From contig NZ_JAKRNK010000008.1 of assembly GCF_022346885.1 (NCBI RefSeq), positions 219,545 through 283,544 of the forward strand: a stretch of DNA of 64,000 nt, read 5' to 3'. Positions 34,592 through 44,425 of the stretch are shown piece by piece. A program made the position numbers and the translations under genes. Numbering within the stretch: position 1 is the stretch's first letter; each line of letters starts with the position of its first letter. Under the pieces are notes generated by a model that saw nothing but the letters and a program-made list of their open reading frames with translations, had not been told where the DNA came from and did no database searches. This stretch comes from Paenibacillus sp. ACRRX. Its GTDB lineage: Bacteria > Bacillota > Bacilli > Paenibacillales > Paenibacillaceae.

Positions 34592-34722
34592 TACTTAATT
34601 AAACGTTATGTAAGTTATTCAAAATCCTTATTATGGGTTCATTCGCCCATATATGTCATTCTGAAAATAGGAGAAACTTTGCATATCATTACACGTCTAA
34701 TATAAAAGGGAGGGAAACCAAA

Positions 34723-35133
34723 ATGCTCCATACGATAAGGCTTCGCACCTTGCAGCGAGATGATATGATCGAGATTACAAAGCAAGTATCTACCATTGTG
34801 CGCAGCGCAGGCATTATCAGCGGTATAGCGATGGTGTACTGCCCACACACAACAGCAGGCATTACGATTAATGAGAACGCAGATCCTGATGTCAAACACG
34901 ACGTTTTGATGAGACTTGACGAGTGCTATCCGTGGAAACACGCTAAATACAGACACACTGAAGGGAATTCCGCCGCACATTTAAAGGCCATCACCGTAGG
35001 AAGCTCTGAAACCATCATCATCCATGACGGCAATCTGCTGCTCGGGACCTGGCAAGGCATCTACTTCTGCGAGTTCGACGGACCACGTGAACGTCAATGC
35101 ATCATTCGTTTAATACCTGATTCAAACAACTAG
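34723..35133 (+). CDS. YjbQ/UPF0047 family protein (secondary thiamine-phosphate synthase type)
   Basis: A 136-residue protein of the YjbQ family, with YCPHTTAGITINENADPDV and the C-terminal GTWQGIYFCEFDGPR motif. The histidines and acidic residues of these motifs form a metal site. Some members have weak thiamine-phosphate synthase activity, but the true role is unsettled. A longer frame opens at 34633. ATG 34723 is chosen because GGGAGGG lies just before it and the protein then starts at the family N-terminus. Confidence 0.92.
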   Translation: MLHTIRLRTLQRDDMIEITKQVSTIVRSAGIISGIAMVYCPHTTAGITINENADPDVKHDVLMRLDECYPWKHAKYRHTEGNSAAHLKAITVGSSETIIIHDGNLLLGTWQGIYFCEFDGPRERQCIIRLIPDSNN

Positions 35134-35152
35134 CTTAACTGGATGATACACA

Positions 35153-35179
35153 AAGGCACCTGCCAGAGACAGGTGCCTT
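35153..35179. terminator. Bidirectional terminator
   Basis: AAGGCACCTG and CAGGTGCCTT form a perfect ten-base stem with a seven-base loop between the convergent yjbQ and lipoprotein genes. T-rich bases follow on both strands. Confidence 0.8.
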
Positions 35180-35186
35180 GTTTGCG

Positions 35187-35876
35187 CTATAGAAAGGGTG
35201 CCTTGTCCATCATGATAGACTGTTGATTCCCCTGCATACTATGAAAACCCACAATGCGGTTCGTTTTATCAACCGCGACTACATACCTCGTATTTTCCAC
35301 CTTGTCCCAAAACATGAAGCGACCCCTTATCCATTCACGACGGTGAATTCGTACGAGGGACTCCTCCTTCACCTGAAAATGCTCCGTTATAAACCATCGT
35401 GCCTTTTGCTCTGCTGAGGTTGAATATTGATCCTTCCATCCGTTATGCCTAAGACTATCCATTCCTATAACACCTAACGAGTATACTTTGTTGGTGCTGC
35501 AATCAATCTCGGCAAATATACCGTTTACACCCTGTCCTACTGTTGTCGACCGAGGCGTTACACGGCCGATAATCGTGACCATATCGCCTGCTGCTTGTGA
35601 GTTCAGGCCGTATGGCTTTAAATTTTTACTTAATCCATAGGATAAATGCAGCTGTTCCGACGGAATCGTAAACTGTAAATATTGTTCCATCCCCTCAATT
35701 ACTACACGTTTTAGCGCTGCTTTATCCAGGCTATGCTCCTTTTGTACATCCGCAATAAGCCTCTGAACCTCGTGCAGCTTCTCCTCTGTCTGCTGACCAC
35801 AGCCAAGCAGTACAAACATTAATCCGGCCGCTAGGAATCCGCGCAGTATTTTTTTCCACTTATATATATGCTGCAC
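35187..35876 (-). CDS. Hypothetical lipoprotein
   Basis: I do not recognise this 229-residue protein. A basic N-terminus, a hydrophobic stretch and a lipobox (LLGC, Cys near residue 26) mark it as lipid-anchored outside the membrane. The mature part has a charged helical region (about 30-65), a middle segment with GDMVTIIGRVTPRSTTVGQG and a C-terminal beta-rich region with NTRYVVAVDKTNRIVGFHSM, which loosely recalls PepSY-like domains. It forms a single-gene unit with a terminator directly after it. No role can be assigned. Confidence 0.8.
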   Translation of the reverse strand: MQHIYKWKKILRGFLAAGLMFVLLGCGQQTEEKLHEVQRLIADVQKEHSLDKAALKRVVIEGMEQYLQFTIPSEQLHLSYGLSKNLKPYGLNSQAAGDMVTIIGRVTPRSTTVGQGVNGIFAEIDCSTNKVYSLGVIGMDSLRHNGWKDQYSTSAEQKARWFITEHFQVKEESLVRIHRREWIRGRFMFWDKVENTRYVVAVDKTNRIVGFHSMQGNQQSIMMDKAPFL

Positions 35877-36045
35877 GGCTGCTCCTCCTATTACCCACTC
35901 CTATTTTATAAAGACAGGACACGGTGCTATCTTAATTCTGACCTACATTTTACATACATTCAACTTACATTATTGCAAGATTAAATATAAGCCGCTGTGA
36001 TGATGTGAACTCCTATCGTACAACTGGCTTCATACACAGCAAAAA

Positions 36046-36085
36046 AGCATCTGCATACGTACAAAACTGTACGTAAACACATGCT
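36046..36085 (-). terminator. Terminator of the LysM-protein gene
   Basis: On the minus strand AGCATGTG...TTACGTAC pairs with GTACGTA...CAGATGCT, and TTTTTTG follows, about 50 bases past the stop. Confidence 0.8.
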
Positions 36086-36132
36086 TGATACCTCATATAG
36101 ACTAGTTGCCAACGTCTCTTCATGTGTAAGGG

Positions 36133-36453
36133 TCACACGTGTTGGCTTTTGAGTTGGGCTACTTCACGTTGAAGCTGATGTACTTGTCGCTCCAATACCG
36201 ACACTCTTCTTTCTAAAGCAAATGTATCAGGAAAAAGAGGCGGTATAGGCTGTCCCCCACCAGGAATAAACGGCGGGACTGGACTCACAGGAATCGGTAT
36301 CGCACTTCCTGTAGGCACTCTTACGACCTGCCCAGGGTATACAATATCATTCAAAGTCAAGCCATTAACCTGCGCCAAATAGGCTGGAGATACACCATAA
36401 CGGCTGGCAATCGTATATATGGAATCCCCTGGCCGTACTACATATTCAATCAT
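36133..36453 (-). CDS. LysM-domain protein with proline-rich linker and coiled-coil tail
   Basis: A 106-residue protein. Residues 2-47 form one LysM peptidoglycan-binding domain (YVVRPGDSIYTIASRYGVSP). Residues 50-75 are Pro/Gly-rich. Residues 77-104 are a leucine/valine heptad coiled coil (FALERRVSVLERQVHQL is characteristic). No signal peptide is present, which, as for the SafA-type coat proteins of Bacilli, suggests delivery from the mother-cell cytoplasm to the spore surface. That link is inference only. It is a single gene. Confidence 0.85.
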   Translation of the reverse strand: MIEYVVRPGDSIYTIASRYGVSPAYLAQVNGLTLNDIVYPGQVVRVPTGSAIPIPVSPVPPFIPGGGQPIPPLFPDTFALERRVSVLERQVHQLQREVAQLKSQHV

Positions 36454-36668
36454 GCTGACTGTCCTCCCAACTCATGCTGTGCCCAGGAACTTCACGATAG
36501 CATTGCGGTATCACACTAAACTTTGACCATAGTAAAGTACGAGTATGCAACATTTCCTGCTGTATCATCCGCAATCCGGTGCTGCTACAGTGTCGTTAGA
36601 TCCACTGGGCTAATGCCAGCATATGTAGCCAGACAGCTAAACGTGTACACTGCCATTGCCTAATTTGT

Positions 36669-36691
36669 AAGGAACACGGGAGAAGTTCCTT
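36669..36691 (-). terminator. Weak hairpin at the end of the TetR gene
   Basis: AAGGAAC and GTTCCTT pair around the stop codon of the regulator gene. The tract that follows (ACAAATT) is poor in T, so this is a weak terminator. Confidence 0.4.
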
Positions 36692-37295
36692 ATGCAGATT
36701 GTGCTGCTTCTTCGACCGCTTTCATACATAAGAAGCGGACGTGTGCAGTAGCAGCCGGCTTAACATCTTCAAAAGTTACTTGATCTTGAATGTAATAGGA
36801 AATAAATCCATGCATAGCTAAAAACAAACTTCGTGGTATGTTGTGTCGGTCATGCTCAGACAACCTATGTGAACTTAGTGATTGACGAACAATAGTAGAG
36901 AACATCTCAAAGCAACGACTTTGCTCCGTGCGAGCATAGGCAAGCAATTCCTCGTCCCTGGTCATAAACATAATCTCATAATGATGAGGATGATTAAGGC
37001 CATAGCTCATGAACTCAAGCATCACCTGTTCAAGCTTCGACATCCCATCATTTGGCGCTTGATTGAGAACACGCTCAAACAGACGACCAAGACGCCTAAA
37101 ATCTTCTTGAACCAACGCATAAAAGAGTTCTGCTTTATCTTTAAAATGATAGTAGAGCGAACCATGACTGTATCCAAGCTGCTGACCTATACTGCGCATC
37201 GAAATAGCTCGATACCCTTTTGTTACGAAAAGATGCCTAGCTACCTCTAATATACGCTCACGCGACAACTCCTGATCTACTGCTTTTCTTGGCAT
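36690..37295 (-). CDS. TetR/AcrR-family transcriptional regulator
   Basis: A 201-residue repressor. The N-terminal helix-turn-helix is at about residues 12-58 (RERILEVARHLFVTKGYRAISM, split here by the recognition turn SMRSIGQQLGYSHGSLYYHF). The rest is the ligand-binding helical domain, which is not diagnostic. It starts 11 bases after the yigZ stop, so the two are probably cotranscribed. Targets are unknown. Confidence 0.92.
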   Translation of the reverse strand: MPRKAVDQELSRERILEVARHLFVTKGYRAISMRSIGQQLGYSHGSLYYHFKDKAELFYALVQEDFRRLGRLFERVLNQAPNDGMSKLEQVMLEFMSYGLNHPHHYEIMFMTRDEELLAYARTEQSRCFEMFSTIVRQSLSSHRLSEHDRHNIPRSLFLAMHGFISYYIQDQVTFEDVKPAATAHVRFLCMKAVEEAAQSA

Positions 37296-37306
37296 AGCGG
37301 TTCTCC

Positions 37307-37945
37307 TTATTGTCCCTCAATGTAATATACAAGGTCTCCCTTCCTGATAGCCGCTTGACCTTGCGTCAAGTCAGTCATCCACGCCATAAAGGAATCGCTT
37401 TGCGAAGCGACCGGTAAACATACCAAAGTCACTTTATCCGTAAATGTCGTGTCTCCCATCCGTGTATCTCTATTTCTAAGTTCATTTTCAAGCTTGCCTA
37501 ACCATGTATAATCGACTTCGACAAACACTTGCTGGTGCAACACATTCACGATTGATTCTGCACCCTCAATTGCAGCCACGGCACCATCCGTGTAAGCGCG
37601 AATAAGTCCCCCTGCACCAAGCATAATGCCACCGAAGTAACGAGTAACGACGATTGCCACATCCTTCAAGCCTTGATTCTTCATCACTTCTAAAATAGGC
37701 TTGCCGGCAGTCCCGCTCGGTTCTCCATCATCGGATGCCTTCTGAATCTCATCACGCTCCCCGATCATGTAAGCCGAACAGTTATGAGTGGCATTCCAAT
37801 GCTTCTTCTTGATCTCTTCTATAAATTCAAGCGCTTCCGCTTCGGTTTTTACCGGCTTCGCGTAGCCGATAAAACGCGACTTTTTGATTACAATCTCTTG
37901 GCTGCCAAATTGTCGCACCGTCTTGTAGCGTTCCAACAACAACAT
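37307..37945 (-). CDS. YigZ/IMPACT family protein
   Basis: A 212-residue protein with the UPF0029/IMPACT N-terminal domain (residues about 10-125: KKSRFIGYAKPVKTE, DDGEPSGTAGKPILEV, VVTRYFGGIMLGAGGLIRAY) and a DUF1949 C-terminal domain. Related proteins affect translation by contact with ribosomes or GCN1-like factors in eukaryotes. In bacteria the role is unclear. First gene of yigZ-tetR. Confidence 0.93.
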   Translation of the reverse strand: MLLLERYKTVRQFGSQEIVIKKSRFIGYAKPVKTEAEALEFIEEIKKKHWNATHNCSAYMIGERDEIQKASDDGEPSGTAGKPILEVMKNQGLKDVAIVVTRYFGGIMLGAGGLIRAYTDGAVAAIEGAESIVNVLHQQVFVEVDYTWLGKLENELRNRDTRMGDTTFTDKVTLVCLPVASQSDSFMAWMTDLTQGQAAIRKGDLVYYIEGQ

Positions 37946-37968
37946 TCACCATCCACTTATTGCCAAGA

Positions 37969-37998
37969 AAGCAGTTCCCCATATTCGGTGAACTGCTT
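37969..37998 (-). terminator. Terminator of pgi
   Basis: AAGCAGTTC and GAACTGCTT pair around a 12-base loop, with TTTCTT next on the minus strand, about 75 bases past the pgi stop and just upstream of yigZ. Confidence 0.75.
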
Positions 37999-38074
37999 CC
38001 ATCGGCAGAATGTATATCTAGGCTGTACGCGCTTATGCCGGTTCAACCGTCGTATGGCTACGTTCAGAATAAGT

Positions 38075-39430
38075 TTATTCAGATAGTCGTGATTCTAACT
38101 CAGCTTTCTCTGCTTCATAGCCAGGTTTGCCAAGCAATGCAAACATATTCTTCTTGTAAGCCTCCACGCCCGGCTGATCAAATGGATTAACACCAAGCAG
38201 GTATCCACTGATGCCGCAAGCTTTCTCGAAGAAAGTTACCAAGTAACCAAAGGAATATGGTGTCATGTCCGGGATGGTCACGATCAAGTTCGGCACTTGC
38301 CCGTCCGTATGTGCGAGCATCGTTCCTTGGAATGCCTTCTTGTTCACAAAGTCCATCGTCTTGCCTGCCAGGAAGTTCAAACCATCCAAGTCCGCCGGAT
38401 CTTCATTAATCGTAATATGTTCTTTAACTTGATCCACTTGGATAATCGTCTCGAACAAGTTACGTGCGCCTTCTTGGATAAATTGACCCATGGAATGTAA
38501 GTCTGTCGAAAAGTCTACCGCTGCAGGATAAATCCCCTTGTAATCCTTGCCTTCGCTTTCTCCGTACAGTTGTTTCCACCATTCGGATACAAAGTGCAGG
38601 GAAGGCTCGTAGTTTACCAAGATCTCGATGGCTTTGCCTTTACGATAGAGTGCGTTGCGAACGGCTGCGTACTGGTAACTCAAGTTCTCTGCCACATTCG
38701 GATTGTTATACTCCGTAGCAGCTTCCTGAGCACCCTTCATCATGTCATCGATATCAATTCCTGCTACCGCAATCGGCAGCAAGCCAACCGGTGTTAACAC
38801 AGAGTAACGTCCGCCTACGTCGTCAGGAATAACAAATGTCTCGTAACCTTCCTCTGTAGACAGCTTCTTAAGAGCACCCTTTTCACGGTCAGTAGTTGCA
38901 AAGATACGAGTCTTCGCCTCTTCCTTGCCGTATTTCTTCTCCAATGCGTCCTTGAAAATACGGAACGCGATGGCTGGCTCTGTTGTAGTCCCCGACTTGG
39001 AGATCACGTTGATAGAAAAATCTTTACCTTCAATCAATTGAAGCAGATGTGTCACATATGTTGAGCTGATGTTATTACCAGCAAAGTAAATTTCAGGTGT
39101 GCTGCGCTTGTCCTTCGGCAACATGTTGTAGAAGGAGTGGCCAAGCATCTCAATTGCAGCGCGTGCACCAAGATATGAACCACCGATGCCGATAACAATC
39201 AGCACTTCGGAATTGTCCTGAATGCGCTTGGCGGCTTGCTTAATACGCGCAAATTCTTCTTTATCGTAATTAAAAGGCAGGTCGATCCAGCCTAAGTAGT
39301 CAGAACCTGTGCCCGTCTTGTTATGTAACTGCTCATGAGCGAGACGAATAGGTTCCGCAAAATAGTCGACTTCATGTTGCCCGACGAATGACAATGCTTT
39401 ACTGTAGTCAAAATGTACTTTCTTAGACAT
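38075..39430 (-). CDS. pgi: Glucose-6-phosphate isomerase Pgi
   Basis: A 451-residue glycolytic enzyme that interconverts glucose 6-phosphate and fructose 6-phosphate, of the Bacillus-type short form. Marks are [50 protein letters not shown] and the C-terminal [14 protein letters not shown] with the catalytic histidine and lysine nearby. AGGAGGG lies just before the ATG. It is a single gene with its own terminator. Confidence 0.97.
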   Translation of the reverse strand: MSKKVHFDYSKALSFVGQHEVDYFAEPIRLAHEQLHNKTGTGSDYLGWIDLPFNYDKEEFARIKQAAKRIQDNSEVLIVIGIGGSYLGARAAIEMLGHSFYNMLPKDKRSTPEIYFAGNNISSTYVTHLLQLIEGKDFSINVISKSGTTTEPAIAFRIFKDALEKKYGKEEAKTRIFATTDREKGALKKLSTEEGYETFVIPDDVGGRYSVLTPVGLLPIAVAGIDIDDMMKGAQEAATEYNNPNVAENLSYQYAAVRNALYRKGKAIEILVNYEPSLHFVSEWWKQLYGESEGKDYKGIYPAAVDFSTDLHSMGQFIQEGARNLFETIIQVDQVKEHITINEDPADLDGLNFLAGKTMDFVNKKAFQGTMLAHTDGQVPNLIVTIPDMTPYSFGYLVTFFEKACGISGYLLGVNPFDQPGVEAYKKNMFALLGKPGYEAEKAELESRLSE

Positions 39431-39695
39431 TGTTCACCCTCCTATATAATTGGTTGACTTTGCCACTTTAACCCGCGAAAATCGATATAATTTTAGGATA
39501 CTGGATTTCAACAGGAAACACAAGGGAACACCTTCCATTGTAAAGGTTTACATGATAAAACATATTTATTGCATTGTCCCTCTACCTATATGAATACGCT
39601 ATCACCCCGCTAAGCAGATGGAATATGCTACAATATTATGGGACATGATTTGTATGCTCTGAAATGCAGAATATCATACGTAGAGGTGAATCGAT

Positions 39696-40595
39696 ATGAA
39701 GAAAGTTGCTGTTCTTGGCCTAGGTACAATGGGAGCTCCGATGGCTCTTAATTTGCTTGGCAAAGGATTTGAAGTGACCGTATACAACCGATCAGCGGAG
39801 AAGGCTGCCCCTTTGCAGCAGCAAGGCGCCATTGTCGCGGCTACGCCGCGTGAAGCTGCCTCACAAGCTGAAGTAGTCATTACGATGGTTAGCGATGATA
39901 CATCGATTATGAATATTTATGACGGCGACGAAGGCATACTGGCTGGCGTTCAGGCAGGCGCAATCGTGATCGACAGCAGTACGATCTCGCCTTCGCTGGT
40001 CAAGCGCTTGGCAATGGATTGCGAAACACGCGGCGCCAAGTTTCTTGATGCACCAGTCACCGGAAGCAAACCTGCGGCTGAAGCCGGTACGCTGTTGTTT
40101 ATGATTGGCGGCGAAGCTGAGGCACTCGCAAGCGCCATGCCTGTTTTTGAAGCAATGGGCAGCCGCATGGTGCATATGGGGCCGACAGGAAGCGGTGCGA
40201 TTACCAAGCTAGCACATAATACGATCGTTGGTATTAACAACGTTGCTTTAGCAGAAGGCTTCTCGATTGTATCCAAAGCAGGCGTTAATCCGACGGCATT
40301 CCTTGAGGTTGTGCGAAATGGCAGCGCGGGCAGCAAAGCAGCCGAATTGAAAGGCGAGAAAATTATCGCCAGCAACTTTGACAATCAATTTTCATTGCAG
40401 CTCATGCTTAAAGATTTAAAGCTTGCCTCTGTGCTTACAGATACGATGCAGTCCCCTACACCGCTGCTGGAGCTGGCAAAAAGCATTTTTCAAATGGGAC
40501 AAACTTCCGGTTACGGTGAAGAAGATTTATGTGCGGTTGTAAAAGTATATGAACAATGGATTGGCCAAGCTATTAACCAACCGAAAGGCAACTAA
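39696..40595 (+). CDS. NAD(P)-dependent beta-hydroxyacid dehydrogenase (GarR/HIBADH family)
   Basis: A 299-residue dehydrogenase. The Rossmann motif VLGLGTMGAPMALNLL is at residues 6-21, the substrate-binding DAPVTGSKPAAEAGTL at about 118-133, and the catalytic lysine in GSGAITKLAHNTIVG near residue 172. Members oxidise 3-hydroxyisobutyrate or reduce tartronate or glyoxylate semialdehydes; the substrate cannot be set. AGAGGTG lies before the ATG. It is a single gene. Confidence 0.92.
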   Translation: MKKVAVLGLGTMGAPMALNLLGKGFEVTVYNRSAEKAAPLQQQGAIVAATPREAASQAEVVITMVSDDTSIMNIYDGDEGILAGVQAGAIVIDSSTISPSLVKRLAMDCETRGAKFLDAPVTGSKPAAEAGTLLFMIGGEAEALASAMPVFEAMGSRMVHMGPTGSGAITKLAHNTIVGINNVALAEGFSIVSKAGVNPTAFLEVVRNGSAGSKAAELKGEKIIASNFDNQFSLQLMLKDLKLASVLTDTMQSPTPLLELAKSIFQMGQTSGYGEEDLCAVVKVYEQWIGQAINQPKGN

Positions 40596-40813
40596 TCAGG
40601 CTTCTTGTTAGTTGGAAACCTTTCAATGTATAGAGGAGTTGTGTCATTCACCCAAGACTGCTGTTCAGTAATGGGGTATGGGACAGCTCCTTGATGTTCT
40701 AGCTGAATAGTCAAAGCAGCATCCCTCATAGTTTTATACATTTACTTATTTATTCCTCAGAATTGTAATCGTAATCTGTGACATGCTATGGCATCCCCAC
40801 TGTACTAACCTTG

Positions 40814-41365
40814 CTAACTGGAATGAATGAAATAGATCAACTGATCAGTCCAGTTGCCGTGCTCGTAAATAAATGATTTACGGATACATTCAAATTTCAT
40901 GCCTACACTTTCCGCTAATTTAATAGAAACTAGATTATCGGTATTAATATGAGCTTCTATACGATGAAATTGTAAGGGGCCCATAGCTATGTGCATGACT
41001 GCCTGTACCGCCTCTTTGCCGTAGCCCTGGTTCCAATGCTGATTGTGCAGCATATAGCCGACACGCCCCCATTGAAAATCGCCTCTTAACAGGGTTGAAA
41101 TATCGATGTCTCCGAGATGTGCATTATCCTCCTGCCGAAACACGCCAAACAAATACTCGCTATCTTCTGCCGCCAACTGCTCATGTCTCTTGATCCATGA
41201 ATCGAACCACTCTTCCGTACAGGCGCACATATCCAGGTTTCCCTCATCGTACTTGTGTTGCGACGGTAACCGATTCTTATGCTGATAAAGCCAGTCCGTA
41301 TAATCTTCCTTTCTAAATGGCCTAATCGTCAGTCGACTGGTCGTGATTTCATACTGATGAAGCAT
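40814..41365 (-). CDS. GNAT-family N-acetyltransferase (RimJ/RimL-like)
   Basis: A 183-residue acetyl-CoA-dependent transferase of the Acetyltransf_3 type. Strand and motif A features are visible in RLTIRPFRKEDYTDW, GRVGYMLHNQHWNQGYGKEA and AESVGMKFECIRKSF. It probably acetylates an amino group of a protein or a small molecule such as an antibiotic. The substrate is unknown. GGGGAGG lies upstream of the ATG. Confidence 0.9.
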   Translation of the reverse strand: MLHQYEITTSRLTIRPFRKEDYTDWLYQHKNRLPSQHKYDEGNLDMCACTEEWFDSWIKRHEQLAAEDSEYLFGVFRQEDNAHLGDIDISTLLRGDFQWGRVGYMLHNQHWNQGYGKEAVQAVMHIAMGPLQFHRIEAHINTDNLVSIKLAESVGMKFECIRKSFIYEHGNWTDQLIYFIHSS

Positions 41366-41422
41366 GTCTCATCACGCCTCCCCTCTATTAGGATATGCTG
41401 GATTATTCAAGCCTAATGTAAA

Positions 41423-41458
41423 AAGCCCCCGTCCTGTCTATATTCCAGGCGGGGACTT
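41423..41458 (-). terminator. Terminator of ppnP
   Basis: AAG-N-CCCCG-N-CCTG pairs with CAGG-N-GGGG-N-CTT, and on the minus strand TTTTTAC follows. It lies just past the ppnP stop. Confidence 0.85.
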
Positions 41459-41479
41459 TCCAAATGCATGTCTATACGT

Positions 41480-41821
41480 TTATTCCGGGATGTAGGAGCA
41501 GCAATAATCCGTTACTGTGTGTACAACTAGCTTGAAGCTGGAACGAGCCGGTACCGTAAATTCACCTTGGCCATCAATCTGGAGCCATTCGGTTTGCCCC
41601 GATAGAAGCACATCCAGCTTGCCAGCCGTAATGTCCATAATCTCTGCAGTGTCCGTTCCAAATTCGTACTCACCCGGCATCATAATACCTAATGTTTTTT
41701 TGGTCCCGTCTGGGAATACCACTGTACGACTGGTAACTTTACCCTCAAAATAAATATTAGCCGCTTTAACGACCGTAACCTGCTCAAATTGAGCTGTTGC
41801 AGAATTTTGGGCTTGTGACAT
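41480..41821 (-). CDS. ppnP: Pyrimidine/purine nucleoside phosphorylase PpnP
   Basis: A 113-residue single-domain cupin (YaiE/DUF1255). It splits several nucleosides to base and ribose 1-phosphate. The family pattern [29 protein letters not shown] and the closing [11 protein letters not shown] are clear. GGAGTAGGAG lies just before the ATG. It follows tkt by 44 bases in the same direction, and since both serve pentose metabolism a shared transcript is plausible. Confidence 0.93.
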   Translation of the reverse strand: MSQAQNSATAQFEQVTVVKAANIYFEGKVTSRTVVFPDGTKKTLGIMMPGEYEFGTDTAEIMDITAGKLDVLLSGQTEWLQIDGQGEFTVPARSSFKLVVHTVTDYCCSYIPE

Positions 41822-41865
41822 CGTTTCTCCTACTCCCCGTTATACAATTTTGAGCTGCGTTAGAA

Positions 41866-43884
41866 TTACAAAAGCGCCTTAACACGTGCAACTACATTTT
41901 CAACCGTGAAACCATATTCACTCATAACACGATCGCCAGGGGCCGAAGCACCAAATGTCGAAATGGCCAAGATATCACCTTGGTCGCCGACATATCGCTC
42001 CCAACCAAATGGAGATGCCATCTCAACTGCAAGGCGTGCTTTCACGTCAGGCAGCAGAACTGAATCCTTGTACGCTTGTGGTTGCTGCTCGAACAGATTC
42101 CAGCTTGGCATACTAATAACACGAACTTGTATGCCTTCCTCAGCTAGAGCCTGTTGTGCGCGTACAGCCAATTGTACTTCGGAGCCTGTTGCGATAATTT
42201 GCGCTCGCGCCTTGCCGTTAGCAGCGTCAGCCACAACATACGCCCCGCGGGTAATGCCTTCACGCGCGCCTTCTGGAGTAGCTTCGAGAATCGGCAAGTT
42301 CTGACGAGTCAGCACAAGTACGATCGGACTGCTCGTGTTCTCCATTGCATATGCCCATGCTGCAGACGTCTCATTGCCGTCAGCTGGACGAATTACAGTC
42401 AAGCCAGGAATGATTCGTACCGAAGCAAGCTGCTCAATCGGCTCGTGTGTCGGCCCGTCTTCTCCAACAGCAATACTATCATGGGTCAGCACGTAAGTAA
42501 CTGGTAATCCCATTAGAGCAGACAAGCGCACTGCTGGACGCAAGTAGTCCGTAAATACAAAGAACGTGCCTCCGAATACTTTCACGCCGCCGTGCAAAGC
42601 CATGCCGTTCATCGCTGCAGCCATTGCAAATTCGCGAACACCAAAGTACAAGTTGCGTCCTTCATATTGACCTGGACGGAAGGAAGGAAGATCGTTCAAG
42701 TGTGTCATCGTCGAGCTCTCCAAGTCCGCTGAACCCCCCGTTAAGAACGGGATGTTCTTCGCCAGGCCATTCAGTGCGTTGCCGGAAGCAACACGTGTTG
42801 AGAGTGCTTTGTCTGTTGAAGCATACACAGGCAATGCAGCATCCCAATTCTCAGGCAGTTTGCCGCTAATCGCTATATTGAATTGAGCAGCAAGCTCTGG
42901 ATAAGCTTGTGCGTATTGCTCGAACTGCTTGTCCCAAGTATCATTGGCTTGAATACCCTTGTGCTTAACATGTGTTTCAAAGTGAGTATACACTTCTTCT
43001 GGAACATAGAAATCCTCATGTCCCCATTGGTAGAACTCTTTGGTCAACTTAGCTTCGTCCGAACCGAGCGGCGAGCCATGCGTACCGCCGTGCCCACCCT
43101 TACCTTGTTTATTCGGGCTGCCATAGCCGATGACCGTCTTCACTTCGATCAGTGTTGGTTTGCTTGTATCCTGCTTGGCTGCGTTCACTGCAGCTTCGAT
43201 TGCAGCAGAGTCATTGCCATCCTCGACAAGCAATGTCTGCCAACCGTAAGCATCAAAACGTTGACGTACATTTTCGCTAAACGAGAGGTTTGCTTCGCCG
43301 TCAAGTGTTATATCATTGGAGTCGTACAACACGACTAATTTACCTAATTTCAAATGCCCTGCGAGAGAAGCTGCTTCACTAGCAACACCTTCCATGAGGT
43401 CACCGTCACCGCAGATTGCATATGTGAAGTGATCCACCACGTTAAATTGGTCGCGATTGTACGTCGCGCCAAGTTGCGCTTCTGCCATAGCCATACCTAC
43501 CGCCATAGCAATCCCTTGACCAAGCGGACCTGTTGTCGCATCAACACCTGCCGTATGTCCAAACTCTGGATGGCCAGGCGTTTTGCTTCCCCATTGGCGG
43601 AAATTTTTAATTTCATCTAAAGGAAGATCGTAACCACTCAGATGCAGCAAGCTGTATAACAACATAGAGCCGTGGCCTGCAGATAATACAAAGCGGTCTC
43701 GGTTAATCCATGTCGGATTTGTCGGGTTATGCGTCATGGCTTTGGCAAACAAATGGTATCCCATCGGTGCGGCACCCATTGGCATACCCGGATGTCCGGA
43801 TTTTGCTTTCTCAATTGCATCGATCGCCAAAGTACGGATTGAAGCGATGGAAAGTTGATCGATGTTTAATGGCGTTGCTGTCAT
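41866..43884 (-). CDS. tkt: Transketolase
   Basis: A 672-residue thiamine-diphosphate enzyme of the pentose phosphate pathway. It shows the [14 protein letters not shown] start region, the TPP-binding motif [16 protein letters not shown], the pyrimidine-domain [18 protein letters not shown] and the C-terminal transketolase domain. Length is normal for the family. GGGAGG lies before the ATG. A 540-base gap upstream isolates it from the next gene. ppnP follows closely. Confidence 0.97.
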   Translation of the reverse strand: MTATPLNIDQLSIASIRTLAIDAIEKAKSGHPGMPMGAAPMGYHLFAKAMTHNPTNPTWINRDRFVLSAGHGSMLLYSLLHLSGYDLPLDEIKNFRQWGSKTPGHPEFGHTAGVDATTGPLGQGIAMAVGMAMAEAQLGATYNRDQFNVVDHFTYAICGDGDLMEGVASEAASLAGHLKLGKLVVLYDSNDITLDGEANLSFSENVRQRFDAYGWQTLLVEDGNDSAAIEAAVNAAKQDTSKPTLIEVKTVIGYGSPNKQGKGGHGGTHGSPLGSDEAKLTKEFYQWGHEDFYVPEEVYTHFETHVKHKGIQANDTWDKQFEQYAQAYPELAAQFNIAISGKLPENWDAALPVYASTDKALSTRVASGNALNGLAKNIPFLTGGSADLESSTMTHLNDLPSFRPGQYEGRNLYFGVREFAMAAAMNGMALHGGVKVFGGTFFVFTDYLRPAVRLSALMGLPVTYVLTHDSIAVGEDGPTHEPIEQLASVRIIPGLTVIRPADGNETSAAWAYAMENTSSPIVLVLTRQNLPILEATPEGAREGITRGAYVVADAANGKARAQIIATGSEVQLAVRAQQALAEEGIQVRVISMPSWNLFEQQPQAYKDSVLLPDVKARLAVEMASPFGWERYVGDQGDILAISTFGASAPGDRVMSEYGFTVENVVARVKALL

Positions 43885-44085
43885 TGCTGATTTCCTCCCT
43901 CTCTATGTACAAGCTGAAAAAAATGAATATGATGTTCATCACTCAGCTTGTCTACTGCATTTTGCATTATTGTACCATTTGTTTGTTTACTATGCTACTT
44001 CAACGTAATAAAAAATGATCCTACAACATAACATCATGATGTCCTTCACACTGACGATTACAGAGCTACAACTTTGAACTCCGTT
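43885..44085. other. Upstream region of tkt
   Basis: Intergenic DNA between tkt and a possible short frame. A TACAAT hexamer on the minus strand may be part of the tkt promoter, but no -35 box at standard spacing is convincing. Together with 44086-44425 it forms a 540-base gap. Confidence 0.4.
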
Positions 44086-44241
44086 ATGGCTCCAGCCGAC
44101 TCGTTCCCATATCTACTTGAGTTGCGCCAGGGATCTCCGCAAGAGACGGTGGCACAACAGCTAAGAGCAGCTCAACTGTTGGAGTCATTGCTAAAAAAGA
44201 AGCATGGAGGGACATCTATTGTATGCCCTTTTTTGCGATGA
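44086..44241 (+). CDS. Possible short ORF of 51 residues or gene remnant
   Basis: An open frame in the tkt upstream gap encodes 51 residues with a strongly helical, protein-like middle (ELRQGSPQETVAQQLRAAQL) and a Lys-rich stretch. There is no ribosome site before the ATG. Its 3' end overlaps a hairpin with flanking A6 and T6 runs (44192-44235). I do not recognise it. It may be the remnant of a lost gene, or chance. Confidence 0.25.
   Translation: MAPADSFPYLLELRQGSPQETVAQQLRAAQLLESLLKKKHGGTSIVCPFLR
44192..44235. terminator. AT-flanked hairpin, possible bidirectional terminator
   Basis: AAAAAAG...GCAT pairs with ATGC...CTTTTTT around a 17-base loop. No clear gene ends here except the short frame at 44086. 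Confidence 0.4.
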
Positions 44242-44425
44242 TTTAGGCGAGTATGCGCGAAAACACGAACACAAATAAGCTGCGGTGTTGTGACGAAGAC
44301 CAAATCGTCTTACGTAACAGGAACACCCCAGCTCCTTCGTGCTGCCGTATACAGCCTATTTAACGGTAACGGCTAATTCAGTTATATTTCCACGATCTCA
44401 CATCAAGATCAGAATCACCATGTAT

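Noticed and set aside
40596..40813. Possible hairpin GAGTTGT/ACAGCTC after the dehydrogenase gene
   Set aside because: Pairing is short, the loop is long and there is no T run, so I do not call it a terminator.
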